From: Lachnospiraceae bacterium
GTDB lineage: Bacteria; Bacillota_A; Clostridia; Lachnospirales; Lachnospiraceae
Direction: 5' to 3'
Assembly (NCBI GenBank): GCA_017542725.1
Contig: JAFXWR010000214.1
Coordinates: 1-12,131, forward strand
Length of the DNA stretch: 12,131 nucleotides
The notes below the pieces were generated by a model that saw nothing but the letters and a program-made list of their open reading frames with translations, did not search any database and was not told the DNA's origin. A program made the position numbers and the translations under genes. Position 1 is the stretch's first letter, and each line of letters begins with the position of its first letter. Below, one piece after another: positions 1 to 7,317 of this stretch.

Positions 1-756
1 AAAACCAGGTATTACAAGATTCATTATATTGTGTTCTGATCTAAATAAGTCTGCTTTCAATTCAAATATACTTCCATATCTATCCTTATAATCTATTTTC
101 ATACATTTATCTATTATAGGATTGATTCTTTTTTCAAAATCAGCATCATTAAAATAAGTTAAATAATGCTTCATAAGGGAACCGATAGCATATATGTCGG
201 TTGCTTTATTTGATGAGCCAAAGCCATATTGCTCGGGTGCAGCAAATTCTTCTGTGCCGATGAGAGTTGTGTCCTTATCTTCAGATGGCTTGTAGAATTT
301 TGCGGCATTCAAATCTATTAAATATAGGTCATTATTTGGAGTAATAATTATGTTGCTTGGTTTTATATCCCTATGAATTATCGATTTTTCGTTTTTTACG
401 TTTACATTGTTTGCATTTTGTAAATCTTGAATAATGTCGCAGAGTTTGTAAATGTGACTATAAAATGTCTTTGTGTCTAGGTTCTTGTTTTCAAGGTATT
501 CTGCGAGCGTAATGCCTCCAATATATTCTTCTATGATGGTAAGTGTGTCATTTTTTAATCCATAGTCGATAATTTTTGGAATATTTTTGATAGGGTGCTC
601 GTGCAAGTATTTGTAGACATCAAGGTCAAAGATAGTTAGAGTTTTTTGGACATATAAAGAACCAGTGTTTTTATCTCTTATGATAGAAACACTTTTTTTG
701 TTGATGTCGGAGTTGACGGGTTCGTAATTATTTAGTTTTTTATTATCATGTGGCAT
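1..756 (-). CDS. Serine/threonine protein kinase, DLN variant (3' end outside window)
   Basis: Read on the minus strand from ATG at 756, this frame stays open for 252 codons to the window edge, so the C-terminus is missing. It is a eukaryotic-type protein kinase that would phosphorylate Ser/Thr on proteins in the cytoplasm. Visible landmarks are the ATP-anchoring lysine in YVQK (K38), the catalytic loop HRDIKPSN (128-135, D130 and N135), a metal-binding DLN in place of DFG (D148), the APEQYG activation-segment end (173-178) and the following conserved aspartate (D187 in ATDIYAIG). The glycine-rich loop is degenerate: the expected GxGxxG region around residues 15-24 has no glycine. No Shine-Dalgarno site precedes the ATG; instead the leader carries two copies of a GC-rich repeat. 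It is divergent from the gene at 869. Whether a membrane or sensor domain follows cannot be seen. Confidence 0.9.
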   Translation of the reverse strand, partial: MPHDNKKLNNYEPVNSDINKKSVSIIRDKNTGSLYVQKTLTIFDLDVYKYLHEHPIKNIPKIIDYGLKNDTLTIIEEYIGGITLAEYLENKNLDTKTFYSHIYKLCDIIQDLQNANNVNVKNEKSIIHRDIKPSNIIITPNNDLYLIDLNAAKFYKPSEDKDTTLIGTEEFAAPEQYGFGSSNKATDIYAIGSLMKHYLTYFNDADFEKRINPIIDKCMKIDYKDRYGSIFELKADLFRSEHNIMNLVIPGF

Positions 757-759
757 ATT

Positions 760-825
760 GTTAAAGGGTTCGCAGTGCTCGCCCATACGATGAGGGCTCT
801 GCAAGCATTCGCCCCTACGGTTAAA
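760..825. repeat. GC-rich small interspersed repeat, double unit, flanked by GTTAAA direct repeats
   Basis: Two units, 766-788 and 794-819, share the pattern GGGYTCkGCA...GC.TTCGCCC.TACG, and each ends in GCCC that can pair with its leading GGG(C). They stand out sharply in GC content from the AT-rich surroundings. GTTAAA occurs exactly at both ends (760-765 and 820-825), as a 6-bp target duplication would. A third unit lies at 1986-2008. No coding capacity is seen. I infer a small non-autonomous or REP-like element; it is not a member of a named family I can identify. Confidence 0.6.
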
Positions 826-828
826 TTA

Positions 829-837
829 ATTATATCA
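829..837 (-). promoter_or_regulatory. Extended -10 promoter for the kinase gene
   Basis: On the minus strand the sequence reads TGATATAAT, a perfect TATAAT with the TGn extension. No good -35 is present at 17 bp, which is usual for extended -10 promoters. The start of transcription would fall near 822, giving a leader of about 66 nt that consists mostly of the GC-rich repeat at 766-819. It lies back to back with the plus-strand promoter at 853-861. Confidence 0.55.
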
Positions 838-852
838 AACAAATTGTGAATA

Positions 853-861
853 TGCTATAAT
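853..861 (+). promoter_or_regulatory. Extended -10 promoter, predicted leaderless start
   Basis: TGCTATAAT is a perfect TATAAT with TGn extension. The last base of the box is only seven bases before the A of the ATG at 869, so the expected transcription start coincides with the start codon. There is no ribosome-binding site between them. This predicts a leaderless mRNA for the gene at 869. Confidence 0.55.
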
Positions 862-868
862 AATTATT

Positions 869-1975
869 ATGAAAAATAAGGCGATAAAAACTGTATTGGC
901 GGTGGTTTTAGGATTTGTGGTATTTTGTGCTGCATATGCCGTTGGCGTTATTAATATGACTGATGATAGGTTTGCTGAGGCTAGATACAATATTATTGTT
1001 ATGAAATTAACTAACTTCATAAAAAATGAAAAGAGAATTAATATTAAAAACAACAATGACTTATATGGCTTATGGAAAGACACAAATAGTAAGTACGAAG
1101 AAAGGTATGAGGCACTTATAGATAACGATTCAATAACATTGTATAAATATTCTAATGATGATCCAACAATTTATTGGATAGGCACATTTGATACTTCTGA
1201 TTTTGGGGGTGGGGTCAAGACTGTCCAATCTAAAAACTTTTCATTCGTTTCTGACTTGATAGAAAATGCTGCTAAGTCAGAGTTTAAAGAATTTACATAT
1301 GAAGATGGCAAAATCAAATTCATTTCACAGTATAATGATGGTTATAGTGAAATTACACTTGAAAGGTGTGCCATGAATGTTGAAAGACTTAGAGTTGTGA
1401 AGTATCCTGGAAATAGAAAAAGTTACTATGATGAAAATACTAATTACACTGTAAATATAGGTGACTACCAGATTAGTTATCCAAGTTATTTTGACCATAA
1501 AGAAGAAGAGACTCAAGAAAATATGATTGATAAATGGATGGCGCCTGAAGATTATAAAAGTATATATAGAATGATAAACAATAATCATTTAGTATATTCA
1601 CCAAGTAGCACCGATGCGCATGCTGAATTATTTATAGCAGAATATGTTAACGCAAATATTAATGATATCTATGAGTATGATGAAAATATAAGAGAGAATA
1701 GTTTTGTTCATATGAATCCTATGAATGAAGAAATAGCAACAATGAAATTGGAGGGAGATAAAGATGATAGGATTACCTACATCTTTTCTAATAGATATGA
1801 TGACCCTGAGAGCGGACGGACGATATATGGAATGATAGTTGAAACATATATGCTTATGAAAGAGACAAATTCAAGCTTTATAATTTCAGTATCATATGAC
1901 TATGATGATGTTTCCGACTATGATTATTTGGCTGACTATGCGAAGATGTTGAAGGGTATTAAAAAGATTAATTAA
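869..1975 (+). CDS. Membrane-anchored exported protein of unknown function
   Basis: A 368-residue protein with a short basic start (MKNKAIK) and one hydrophobic segment at about 8-27, which fits a signal anchor with the rest outside the cell. I do not recognise a named family. The body seems to have two parts. Residues about 60-165 (DLYGLWKD..., ITLYKY, FTYEDGKIKFIS) look like short beta strands of a lipocalin-like or small-barrel fold. Residues about 195-368 begin with YQISYPSYF and end in a helix (YLADYAKMLKGIKK), loosely like the PsbP/DUF1795 layout; both are impressions only. The protein is rich in D, E, N and Y and the mature part has no cysteine except one in LERCA. The start is fixed by the promoter at 853-861 rather than by a ribosome site. 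It is divergent from the kinase, which may suggest related function or shared control, but nothing proves this. Confidence 0.75.
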   Translation: MKNKAIKTVLAVVLGFVVFCAAYAVGVINMTDDRFAEARYNIIVMKLTNFIKNEKRINIKNNNDLYGLWKDTNSKYEERYEALIDNDSITLYKYSNDDPTIYWIGTFDTSDFGGGVKTVQSKNFSFVSDLIENAAKSEFKEFTYEDGKIKFISQYNDGYSEITLERCAMNVERLRVVKYPGNRKSYYDENTNYTVNIGDYQISYPSYFDHKEEETQENMIDKWMAPEDYKSIYRMINNNHLVYSPSSTDAHAELFIAEYVNANINDIYEYDENIRENSFVHMNPMNEEIATMKLEGDKDDRITYIFSNRYDDPESGRTIYGMIVETYMLMKETNSSFIISVSYDYDDVSDYDYLADYAKMLKGIKKIN

Positions 1976-1985
1976 AATGGCGAAA

Positions 1986-2008
1986 GGGCTCGCAGTGCTC
2001 GCCCCTAC
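1986..2008. repeat. GC-rich small interspersed repeat, third unit
   Basis: GGGCTCGCAGTGCTCGCCC at 1986-2004 followed by CTAC is nearly identical to the unit at 766-788. The outer GGGC/GCCC and inner GC/GC can pair around an AGT loop with a small internal bulge. It sits eleven bases after the stop codon of the gene at 869. I see no clear target duplication here. Confidence 0.6.
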
Positions 2009-2066
2009 AGTTGACGCAATATGACATCCGCTATAAGTGATATATACATTGCAACTAATGACTTTT

Positions 2067-2181
2067 CTGTAAAAAAGTGTGAATTTTGGGTCTATTTTAC
2101 TGTAAAAAAGTGTGAACTCTAGGCTGATTTTTCTGTAAAAAAGTGTGGATTTTGAGTTGATTTTCCTGTAAAAAAGTGTTA
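2067..2181 (+). repeat. Four 33-bp direct repeats upstream of the ATPase gene
   Basis: CTGTAAAAAAGTGT starts at 2067, 2100, 2133 and 2166, so the period is exactly 33 bp. Copies 1-3 are full; copy 4 is cut short by the promoter and start of the ATPase gene. Each copy carries a TTTT-n-C-n-GTAAAA dyad at its left end, perfect in copy 2 (TTTTACTGTAAAA, 2095-2107). A period of 33 bp puts the sites on nearly the same face of the helix. I infer an array of protein-binding sites, perhaps for control of the ATPase gene. Confidence 0.8.
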
Positions 2182-2185
2182 AACT
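2157..2185 (+). promoter_or_regulatory. Promoter embedded in the last 33-bp repeat
   Basis: TTGATT (2157-2162) and TAAACT (2180-2185) are 17 bp apart, with a TGn extension directly before the -10 (2177-2179). The ATG at 2192 is six bases after the -10, so a leaderless message is predicted. The corresponding region of copies 1-3 has diverged from the -10 sequence (GTGTGAA or GTGTGGA instead of GTGTTAA). Confidence 0.45.
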
Positions 2186-2191
2186 TACACT

Positions 2192-3372
2192 ATGAAGCGT
2201 ACAATCTATGAAAAACTAAAAAGATGGAAAAATAACCCTGAAAGAAAGCCGCTTATAATAGAGGGAGCTAGGCAAGTTGGGAAGACTTAAATATAGATAG
2301 AATTTTGACATCACTTAGTGCAATGATAGGTTTTAAGATAGATGAGAATACACTTATATTTTTTGATGAAATTCAAGTGTGTGGGAAAGCAGTAACATCG
2401 CTTAAATATTTTTGCGAAAACAAGAGAGATTTTTTTGTAATAGCTGCTGGAAGTTTACTTGGACTAAGTTATAGTGATGGAACTGGATTTCCAGTCGGAA
2501 AAGTTGATTTTATGAATATGTATCCACTTAGTTTTAAGGAATACTTGTTATCAGAAGGTCAAGATATATTAGTTGAGTTAATAAATAACAAAGATTATAA
2601 AACTATAAAACAAGTTAAGAATAAATTTGAAAACTATTTTAAAACATATTGTTTTGTAGGTGGAATGCCGGAAGTTGTTGGAAATTATATAAAAAACAAA
2701 GACTTTAATGAAGTCGTATCAGTTCAGAAAAGTATTTTGAAATCATATGATTTGGATTTTTCAAAGCATGCAAAGAATGGAAAACTTGAAAAGATTAGAA
2801 TGGTTTGGAATGCTATACCACAAGAATTATTAAAAGATAATAAAAAGTTTAAATATAGTGATATAAAAAGAGGTTCTAGAGCTAAAGATTTTGAAGATGC
2901 AATTCAGTTTTTAAGAGATACGGGATTAATATATACTATCTGCAATATCAAAAAGTTTACTTCTCCAATTGCTACATATGCTGATGCTAGTTGTTTCAAG
3001 ATATATACACTTGATATAGGCTTATTATCAAATATGAATAATGTAAATGCTAATATTATAAATGAAATGGACAAAATTTTTGTAGAATATAAAGGAGCGC
3101 TTGCAGAACAGTTTGTTTTAAATCAATTATTGACTAATGGTTTTGAAAAAGTATTTTATCATACAGATGAAACTAGCAGATTGGATATTGATTTTGTAAT
3201 AGAAGTTGATGGCAAAGCTACACCAATAGAGGTGAAATCAGGTATAAATCTTAAGTCAAAGAGCTTAAATAATATAATAACTAAAAATAAATTAAAAAAA
3301 GCTATAAGATATTCGCTTGCGGATTATAAGCAGAATGAAGTTATAGAAGATGTGCCGATATATGCTATATAG
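2192..3372 (+). pseudogene. AAA/DUF4143 family ATPase, broken by internal deletion after Walker A
   Basis: The gene begins at ATG 2192 (MKRTIYEKLKRWKNN) and runs to a Walker A motif, GARQVGKT (25-32), then meets TAA at 2288. The reading frame resumes one phase away at 2287 with LNIDRILTSLSAMIG, and stays open to 3372 through Walker B (TLIFFDEIQ), the arginine-poor sensor region, and the C-terminal DUF4143 half (PIEVKSG near 3223, in which D, E and K match the nuclease-like core of this family). In intact relatives some 30-35 residues separate GKT from the (D/Y)xIDRI segment, so about 100 bp seem to be missing and the frame is shifted. A protein could still be started inside the second part (TTG 2305), but it would lack the nucleotide-binding loop. 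The 33-bp repeats upstream and the terminator downstream remain intact. Confidence 0.85.
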
Positions 3373-3420
3373 CCGAATTTATGTAATAAGTAAGTGACAA
3401 TTACTAAGATTTGTCAGTGA

Positions 3421-3451
3421 AAAAATTACCACCACGACGGTGGTAATTTTT
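3421..3451 (+). terminator. Rho-independent terminator
   Basis: A perfect 13-bp stem (AAAAATTACCACC / GGTGGTAATTTTT) closes on the loop ACGAC and ends in a T-run. It follows the broken ATPase gene by 48 bases and separates it from the surface-protein operon. The stem is identical to the terminator at 8652-8682. Confidence 0.9.
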
Positions 3452-3466
3452 AATTTGTGAATAGGG

Positions 3467-3472
3467 TATAAT
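3467..3472 (+). promoter_or_regulatory. -10 box of the surface-protein operon
   Basis: A perfect TATAAT lies 34 bases before the start codon at 3506. The -35 region at 17 bp overlaps the right arm of the preceding terminator and is poor (TAATTT). The ribosome site GGAGG (3494-3498) and ATG follow at normal distance. It is the only good promoter I see before the run of closely spaced genes ending at 8184. Confidence 0.5.
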
Positions 3473-3505
3473 TTATAAAAATAAAATTAGTTTGGAGGAT
3501 ATAAT

Positions 3506-3748
3506 ATGAAAAAGATTTTTGTGTTGTTACAAATAGTTATTATAATTTTCATAGTAGGATGTAGTAATAGCGAGTTTAGCTCTTCAAATAGTGGAATTAG
3601 GGAAACATTGAGTTTTAGTGATTGGAAGGAAAGTTATCGCAATGAAATTGATAGAGCATATGAAAAAGCAAGAAGCGAATCGGATAAACCATTGTCAAAA
3701 GCAGCTTTTGAAATAGGTGCTTATACTAGATATAAAGCAAAAAGATAA
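3506..3748 (+). CDS. Small lipoprotein, function unknown
   Basis: This 80-residue protein has a lipoprotein signal peptide: basic start MKK, hydrophobic stretch 4-16 and lipobox IVGC with the acylated cysteine at 19. After processing, about 62 residues would remain, tethered to the outer face of the membrane. They comprise a Ser/Asn-rich linker and a charged, probably helical segment (LSFSDWKESYRNEIDRAYEK, then KAAFEIGAYTRYKAKR). I do not recognise the family. The start is supported by GGAGG eight bases upstream. It is the first gene of the operon, 29 bases before the next. Confidence 0.8.
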   Translation: MKKIFVLLQIVIIIFIVGCSNSEFSSSNSGIRETLSFSDWKESYRNEIDRAYEKARSESDKPLSKAAFEIGAYTRYKAKR

Positions 3749-3777
3749 AAATAAAAACATATTAAAAGAGGTTTATT

Positions 3778-4386
3778 ATGAAAAAAGTATTTTTAGTAGC
3801 AGCATTTATCTTATGCATGATGCAAATGGCATTTGCGGGCCAATTGAAGCAAGACGTCAAAGGATTTTATTATGTGAAAGATAACGGCTCTTATGCAGTA
3901 TCTGAGTGGGTTACTATTGACTTGGATGCAGATGGAAAAGAAGAGTATTACTATTTTTACTCTGACGGATATATGGTTATAAGTGGCAAAACACCTGACG
4001 GCTATGATGTAAATAGCAAAGGTCAGTGGGTCGTAAATAACAAGGTACAAACAAAAGACAAAATCATAAGTAATAGTTCGAATAATGCACTTGGAAATTA
4101 TTATAGTGGAATTACAGATGCTATGACTGATGCATACAGTAAAAGTTTGGATGCTGGTATAAAGGCTGTAGAAGCCGGTATGGACTTGGGTGCTAAGGTT
4201 GTAGAAGATTCTATTGATGCAGTAGGTAATATGTATGGAGACATTTTGAAAGGTGCTGCAAATGATTATAAGGATGCTTATAAAGATGCAATGGATGAGT
4301 ATAAGAAAGAATACAACAAGGCAATGAATGAGTATAGTGATGCACTAAAAGATTATAGCAATCAACTTAGCAATCTTTTTAAATAA
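3778..4386 (+). CDS. Secreted wall-repeat / hendecad-helix protein, copy A
   Basis: A 202-residue secreted protein. The signal peptide MKKVF...QMAFA is probably cut after A20. Residues about 25-90 form two or three short aromatic repeats of the cell-wall or glucan-binding type (SEWVTIDLDADGKEEYYYF, TPDGYDVNSKGQWV). The first also contains a DxDxDG stretch (DLDADGKEE) that resembles a calcium-binding loop. A Ser/Asn linker leads to an amphipathic Ala/Gly-rich region (DAMTDAYSKSLDAGIKAVEAG) and then to 11-residue repeats: NDYKDAYKDAM, DEYKKEYNKAM, NEYSDALKDYS. The gene at 6617 is a close paralogue with one more 11-residue unit. The product is likely surface-associated with an elongated helical tail. 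Its function is unknown. An AAAGAGG ribosome site precedes the ATG by six bases. Confidence 0.88.
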   Translation: MKKVFLVAAFILCMMQMAFAGQLKQDVKGFYYVKDNGSYAVSEWVTIDLDADGKEEYYYFYSDGYMVISGKTPDGYDVNSKGQWVVNNKVQTKDKIISNSSNNALGNYYSGITDAMTDAYSKSLDAGIKAVEAGMDLGAKVVEDSIDAVGNMYGDILKGAANDYKDAYKDAMDEYKKEYNKAMNEYSDALKDYSNQLSNLFK

Positions 4387-4416
4387 AAAATTATAAAGAA
4401 AGAGGAGAGATATTAT

Positions 4417-6591
4417 ATGTATTGTAATAAATGTGGAAATCAAATTAAAGATGATGCATTATTTTGTGATAAATGCGGTGCAAAAATTGAGAAGAATAAT
4501 AGTGAAAATAATGCAAGTAATGTAAATAATGAAAATGTCTCAAGCGAGCAAAATGCAAATATTATTACACCAAGCAAAAATTTTGATTTATTAATTATAG
4601 TGGCAGCCATATTATCAATTATATCTACTTTTTTGCCATTTATAACTATTAGTTTTTTTGGAACCCCTTTGCAAAAATCTTATTTTGATGGAGATGGAAA
4701 GATAATAGTTATAATATCAATTCTTGCAATTGTATTTTCAGTGTTAAATAAAAAAATTGCTGTTATTGTATGTGGAATTATAAACTTATCAATTTTGATT
4801 TTTGATACATTTAATATTACTAGTTTTGCAGGACAAAATGAGGCAGCAAATGAAATTGTTAAAAGTATGATAATCAAAGGGCCTGGTTATTATTTGTTGT
4901 TTATTGCTTCAATAGGACTAGTGGCCGCTGGAGTTTACAGTAAATTTAAAGAGAATAATAATGGAGTTAATGAAGCACTTAATCTTACTAATATAAAGAA
5001 TAAAATAGTTAATTTAACAAACAGTGTAAGTGATAAAGCAAAAAGTGTCGATATAAAAGATGGAAAAACAAAAAAAGTATTAGCTGTACTTGTAGGAATT
5101 ATTGTATTAGTGGTAGCAATTATTTTTGGTTTATCACTTAGAAATCCAGGAAAATTTGTAAAAAATATGTATGGTGAAGAGCAATATAAATTTAGAGATG
5201 GAACATTTGCAAAGAACAAATGGGTTACACACAATGGGAAAGAGTATCACTTTGACGAAAATGGAATTATCCAAAAAGACAAATGGGTAGATGAATATTA
5301 TTATGTAGATGAAAATGGTGTAAAAAGGAAAAACTATTTTCTTGAGTATAATGATGATAAATACTATTTGAAAAGTGATGGGAAATATGCAAAAAAAGAG
5401 TTGGTTGATATAAGTGGAGCAACTTATGCATTTGATGATGAAGGTAAACTTAAAAGTAATACATTGTGGGAAAATGCTACTCCAAGTTATACTGCTTATG
5501 TAAATAAAGATGGAACTATAAGAAAAACAAAGGGTTATTATGATGTTGATAATTATCAAACTATATATGTTAAAGATAACAAAACTGGTGCATTGGTAAC
5601 AAGTGAATGGTTAAAGAATAGTAATACTGGTAAATATAACTTTTTTAATGAAGCAGGGGTAATGGAAAAAGACGTGCGAATAGAATGCTTTAAATATGGG
5701 GACAATAGCAATTATTTTGTATGCAGAGATGATAAAAAGATAGAGAATAACACCCTGAAAATTATTTTGGGAATGAGTAGTGAATTGGTAAAGGATGGTT
5801 TAACAGTAGACTATTATTATGTTGATGAAGATGGTAATATGCTTACAGATACTTCAAAATATATTGACGGAAATAAATGGACTTTTGACAGTGAAGGAAA
5901 GGCTACCATAGATTTATGGGGGCATAAGAATTATATAAATACAAATCAGCAATATTTAATTAATCAGACAAAATATGAAGGCATATATTTTACTGATGCT
6001 ATTTATGATAGTAAGGAAGCACATTTGGAAATTGTAGTTGATAAATCTGATGTAACGTTGTTTTTATATGAGGGAGAAAACAGAAAACAAATAAAAAATA
6101 ACTATAGTTATATTGATGAAGATTATGATATAACAATGTATAGTAAAGCTTGTAGCCCATCTTATAATTTTACTGGTACAATGGATGGTAAAAGTGATAG
6201 AGTACGTGTAGATAGACATCAAGCAGTTACTACAATTTTAAATCATTTACAAACTGGGATGGGGTTTGTCATAAGAATCATTAATGATAGTTATTATTCT
6301 AAAAAATATGTGTTTTATGTTGACCCTCAAAATTTCCCACAAGTGTATGATGATACATTTGCGATTAAAAATGGTTGGAGAGGAGATTCATATTATGTAA
6401 ATAATATAAAGGTAACAAATCAGTGGCAAGAATATAATGGCGATTGGTATTATCTTGGATCCGATGGTAACATAGTTAAGAATAAATGGGTTGATAACGA
6501 ATATTATGTTGATAAAGATGGGAAAATGCTTAAAGATACTATAACTCCTGATGGGTATAAAGTTGATAAAAATGGAAAATATATTAAATAA
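4417..6591 (+). CDS. Zinc-ribbon, multi-pass membrane protein with large wall-repeat ectodomain
   Basis: A 724-residue protein with three parts. The N-terminus is a zinc ribbon (C3-x2-C6, C17-x2-C20; MYCNKCG...FCDKCG), expected in the cytoplasm. After an Asn/Ser-rich linker come four hydrophobic segments at about 58-81, 96-110, 114-130 and 157-173, and a fifth at about 221-240. Five crossings would place the remaining 480 residues outside. That ectodomain starts with at least three wall-binding-type repeats (KNKWVTHNGKEYHFDENG, KWVDEYYYVDENG, YYLKSDGK; about 262-345). It continues with a less repetitive middle (about 350-640) and ends with more repeats (QWQEYNGDWYYLGSDG, KWVDNEYYVDKDG, TPDGYKVDKNGKYIK). 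The ribosome site AGAGGAGA supports the start. It lies between two near-identical genes (copies A and B), about 30 bases from each. It may anchor or sense the secreted repeat proteins; this is inference. Confidence 0.88.
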   Translation: MYCNKCGNQIKDDALFCDKCGAKIEKNNSENNASNVNNENVSSEQNANIITPSKNFDLLIIVAAILSIISTFLPFITISFFGTPLQKSYFDGDGKIIVIISILAIVFSVLNKKIAVIVCGIINLSILIFDTFNITSFAGQNEAANEIVKSMIIKGPGYYLLFIASIGLVAAGVYSKFKENNNGVNEALNLTNIKNKIVNLTNSVSDKAKSVDIKDGKTKKVLAVLVGIIVLVVAIIFGLSLRNPGKFVKNMYGEEQYKFRDGTFAKNKWVTHNGKEYHFDENGIIQKDKWVDEYYYVDENGVKRKNYFLEYNDDKYYLKSDGKYAKKELVDISGATYAFDDEGKLKSNTLWENATPSYTAYVNKDGTIRKTKGYYDVDNYQTIYVKDNKTGALVTSEWLKNSNTGKYNFFNEAGVMEKDVRIECFKYGDNSNYFVCRDDKKIENNTLKIILGMSSELVKDGLTVDYYYVDEDGNMLTDTSKYIDGNKWTFDSEGKATIDLWGHKNYINTNQQYLINQTKYEGIYFTDAIYDSKEAHLEIVVDKSDVTLFLYEGENRKQIKNNYSYIDEDYDITMYSKACSPSYNFTGTMDGKSDRVRVDRHQAVTTILNHLQTGMGFVIRIINDSYYSKKYVFYVDPQNFPQVYDDTFAIKNGWRGDSYYVNNIKVTNQWQEYNGDWYYLGSDGNIVKNKWVDNEYYVDKDGKMLKDTITPDGYKVDKNGKYIK

Positions 6592-6616
6592 AATATTTTA
6601 AATAGAAAGGAATGTT

Positions 6617-7270
6617 ATGAAAAAAATGTTTTTATTATTTGTTTTTGTTTTATGTTTGGGGCAAGTGACACTTGCGGGTCAGCTGAAGCAAGATGTCAAA
6701 GGAATTTACTATGTGAAAGACAACGGCTCTTATGCAGTTTCTGAGTGGGTTACTATTGACTTGGATGCAGACGGGAAAGAAGAGTATTACTATTTTAATT
6801 CTGAAGGGTATATGATTGTAAATGGTAAAACTCCTGACGGCTATGATGTAAATAGTAAGGGCCAATGGGTTAAAAATGGAAAGGTTCAAACAAAAGACAA
6901 AACTATAAACAATAGTTCAAATAATGCACTCGGGAATTATTATAGCGGAATTACAGATGCTATGACTGATGCATACAGCAAAAGTTTGGATGCCGGTATG
7001 AAGGCTGTAGAAGCTGGTATGGACTTAGGTGCTAAGGTTGTAGAAGATTCCATTGACGCAGTAGGAAATATGTATGGAGGCATTTTTAAAGGTGCTGTAA
7101 ATGACTATAAGGATGCATATAATGATGCATTGAATGAATACAAGAGAGATTACAACAGTGCAATGAATGAGTATAAGCAAGAATATAACAAGTATATGAA
7201 TGAGTACAGCAATGCTTTGAAGGATTATAGCAATCAACTTGGAAATATTTTTAAAAGTTTTGGTTACTAA
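6617..7270 (+). CDS. Secreted wall-repeat / hendecad-helix protein, copy B
   Basis: A 217-residue paralogue of the protein at 3778. The layout is the same: signal peptide to A20 (MKKMFLLFVF...VTLA), aromatic repeats with DLDADGKEEYYYF, and an Ala/Gly amphipathic region that is almost residue-for-residue the same (SKSLDAGMKAVEAGMDLGAK). The helical tail here has four 11-residue units (NDYKDAYNDAL, NEYKRDYNSAM, NEYKQEYNKYM, NEYSNALKDYS) against three in copy A, and ends in SFGY instead of K. The length difference of 15 residues is explained by one 11-residue unit plus the four-residue end. The ribosome site AAAGGA lies five bases before the ATG. It is co-transcribed with its neighbours by spacing (25 bases upstream, 47 downstream). 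Function unknown. Confidence 0.88.
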   Translation: MKKMFLLFVFVLCLGQVTLAGQLKQDVKGIYYVKDNGSYAVSEWVTIDLDADGKEEYYYFNSEGYMIVNGKTPDGYDVNSKGQWVKNGKVQTKDKTINNSSNNALGNYYSGITDAMTDAYSKSLDAGMKAVEAGMDLGAKVVEDSIDAVGNMYGGIFKGAVNDYKDAYNDALNEYKRDYNSAMNEYKQEYNKYMNEYSNALKDYSNQLGNIFKSFGY

Positions 7271-7317
7271 TTAGTTTAAATAATAAAGAGATATATAAAA
7301 ATGTGAGGTGTAGAATT

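Noticed and set aside
2009..2066. Possible promoter or small RNA between the GC-rich repeat and the 33-bp array
   Set aside because: TTGACG and TATAAG are present but only about 15 bp apart, and no structure or ribosome site follows.
2067..2181. CRISPR array
   Set aside because: The 33-bp period has no separate unique spacers of normal length; the units are similar along their whole length and end in a promoter.
4935..5559. Long minus-strand open frames opposite the 724-residue gene, and similar ones opposite 869, 6617, 7318 and 8994
   Set aside because: They are Ile/Phe/Leu/Ser-rich shadows of AT-rich coding sequence, with no ribosome sites or recognisable domains.
7303..7317. GTG at 7303 as start of the Ltp-like protein
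   Set aside because: GTGAGGTG here is the ribosome site for ATG 7318, and the shorter form gives a clean MKK signal peptide like its paralogues.
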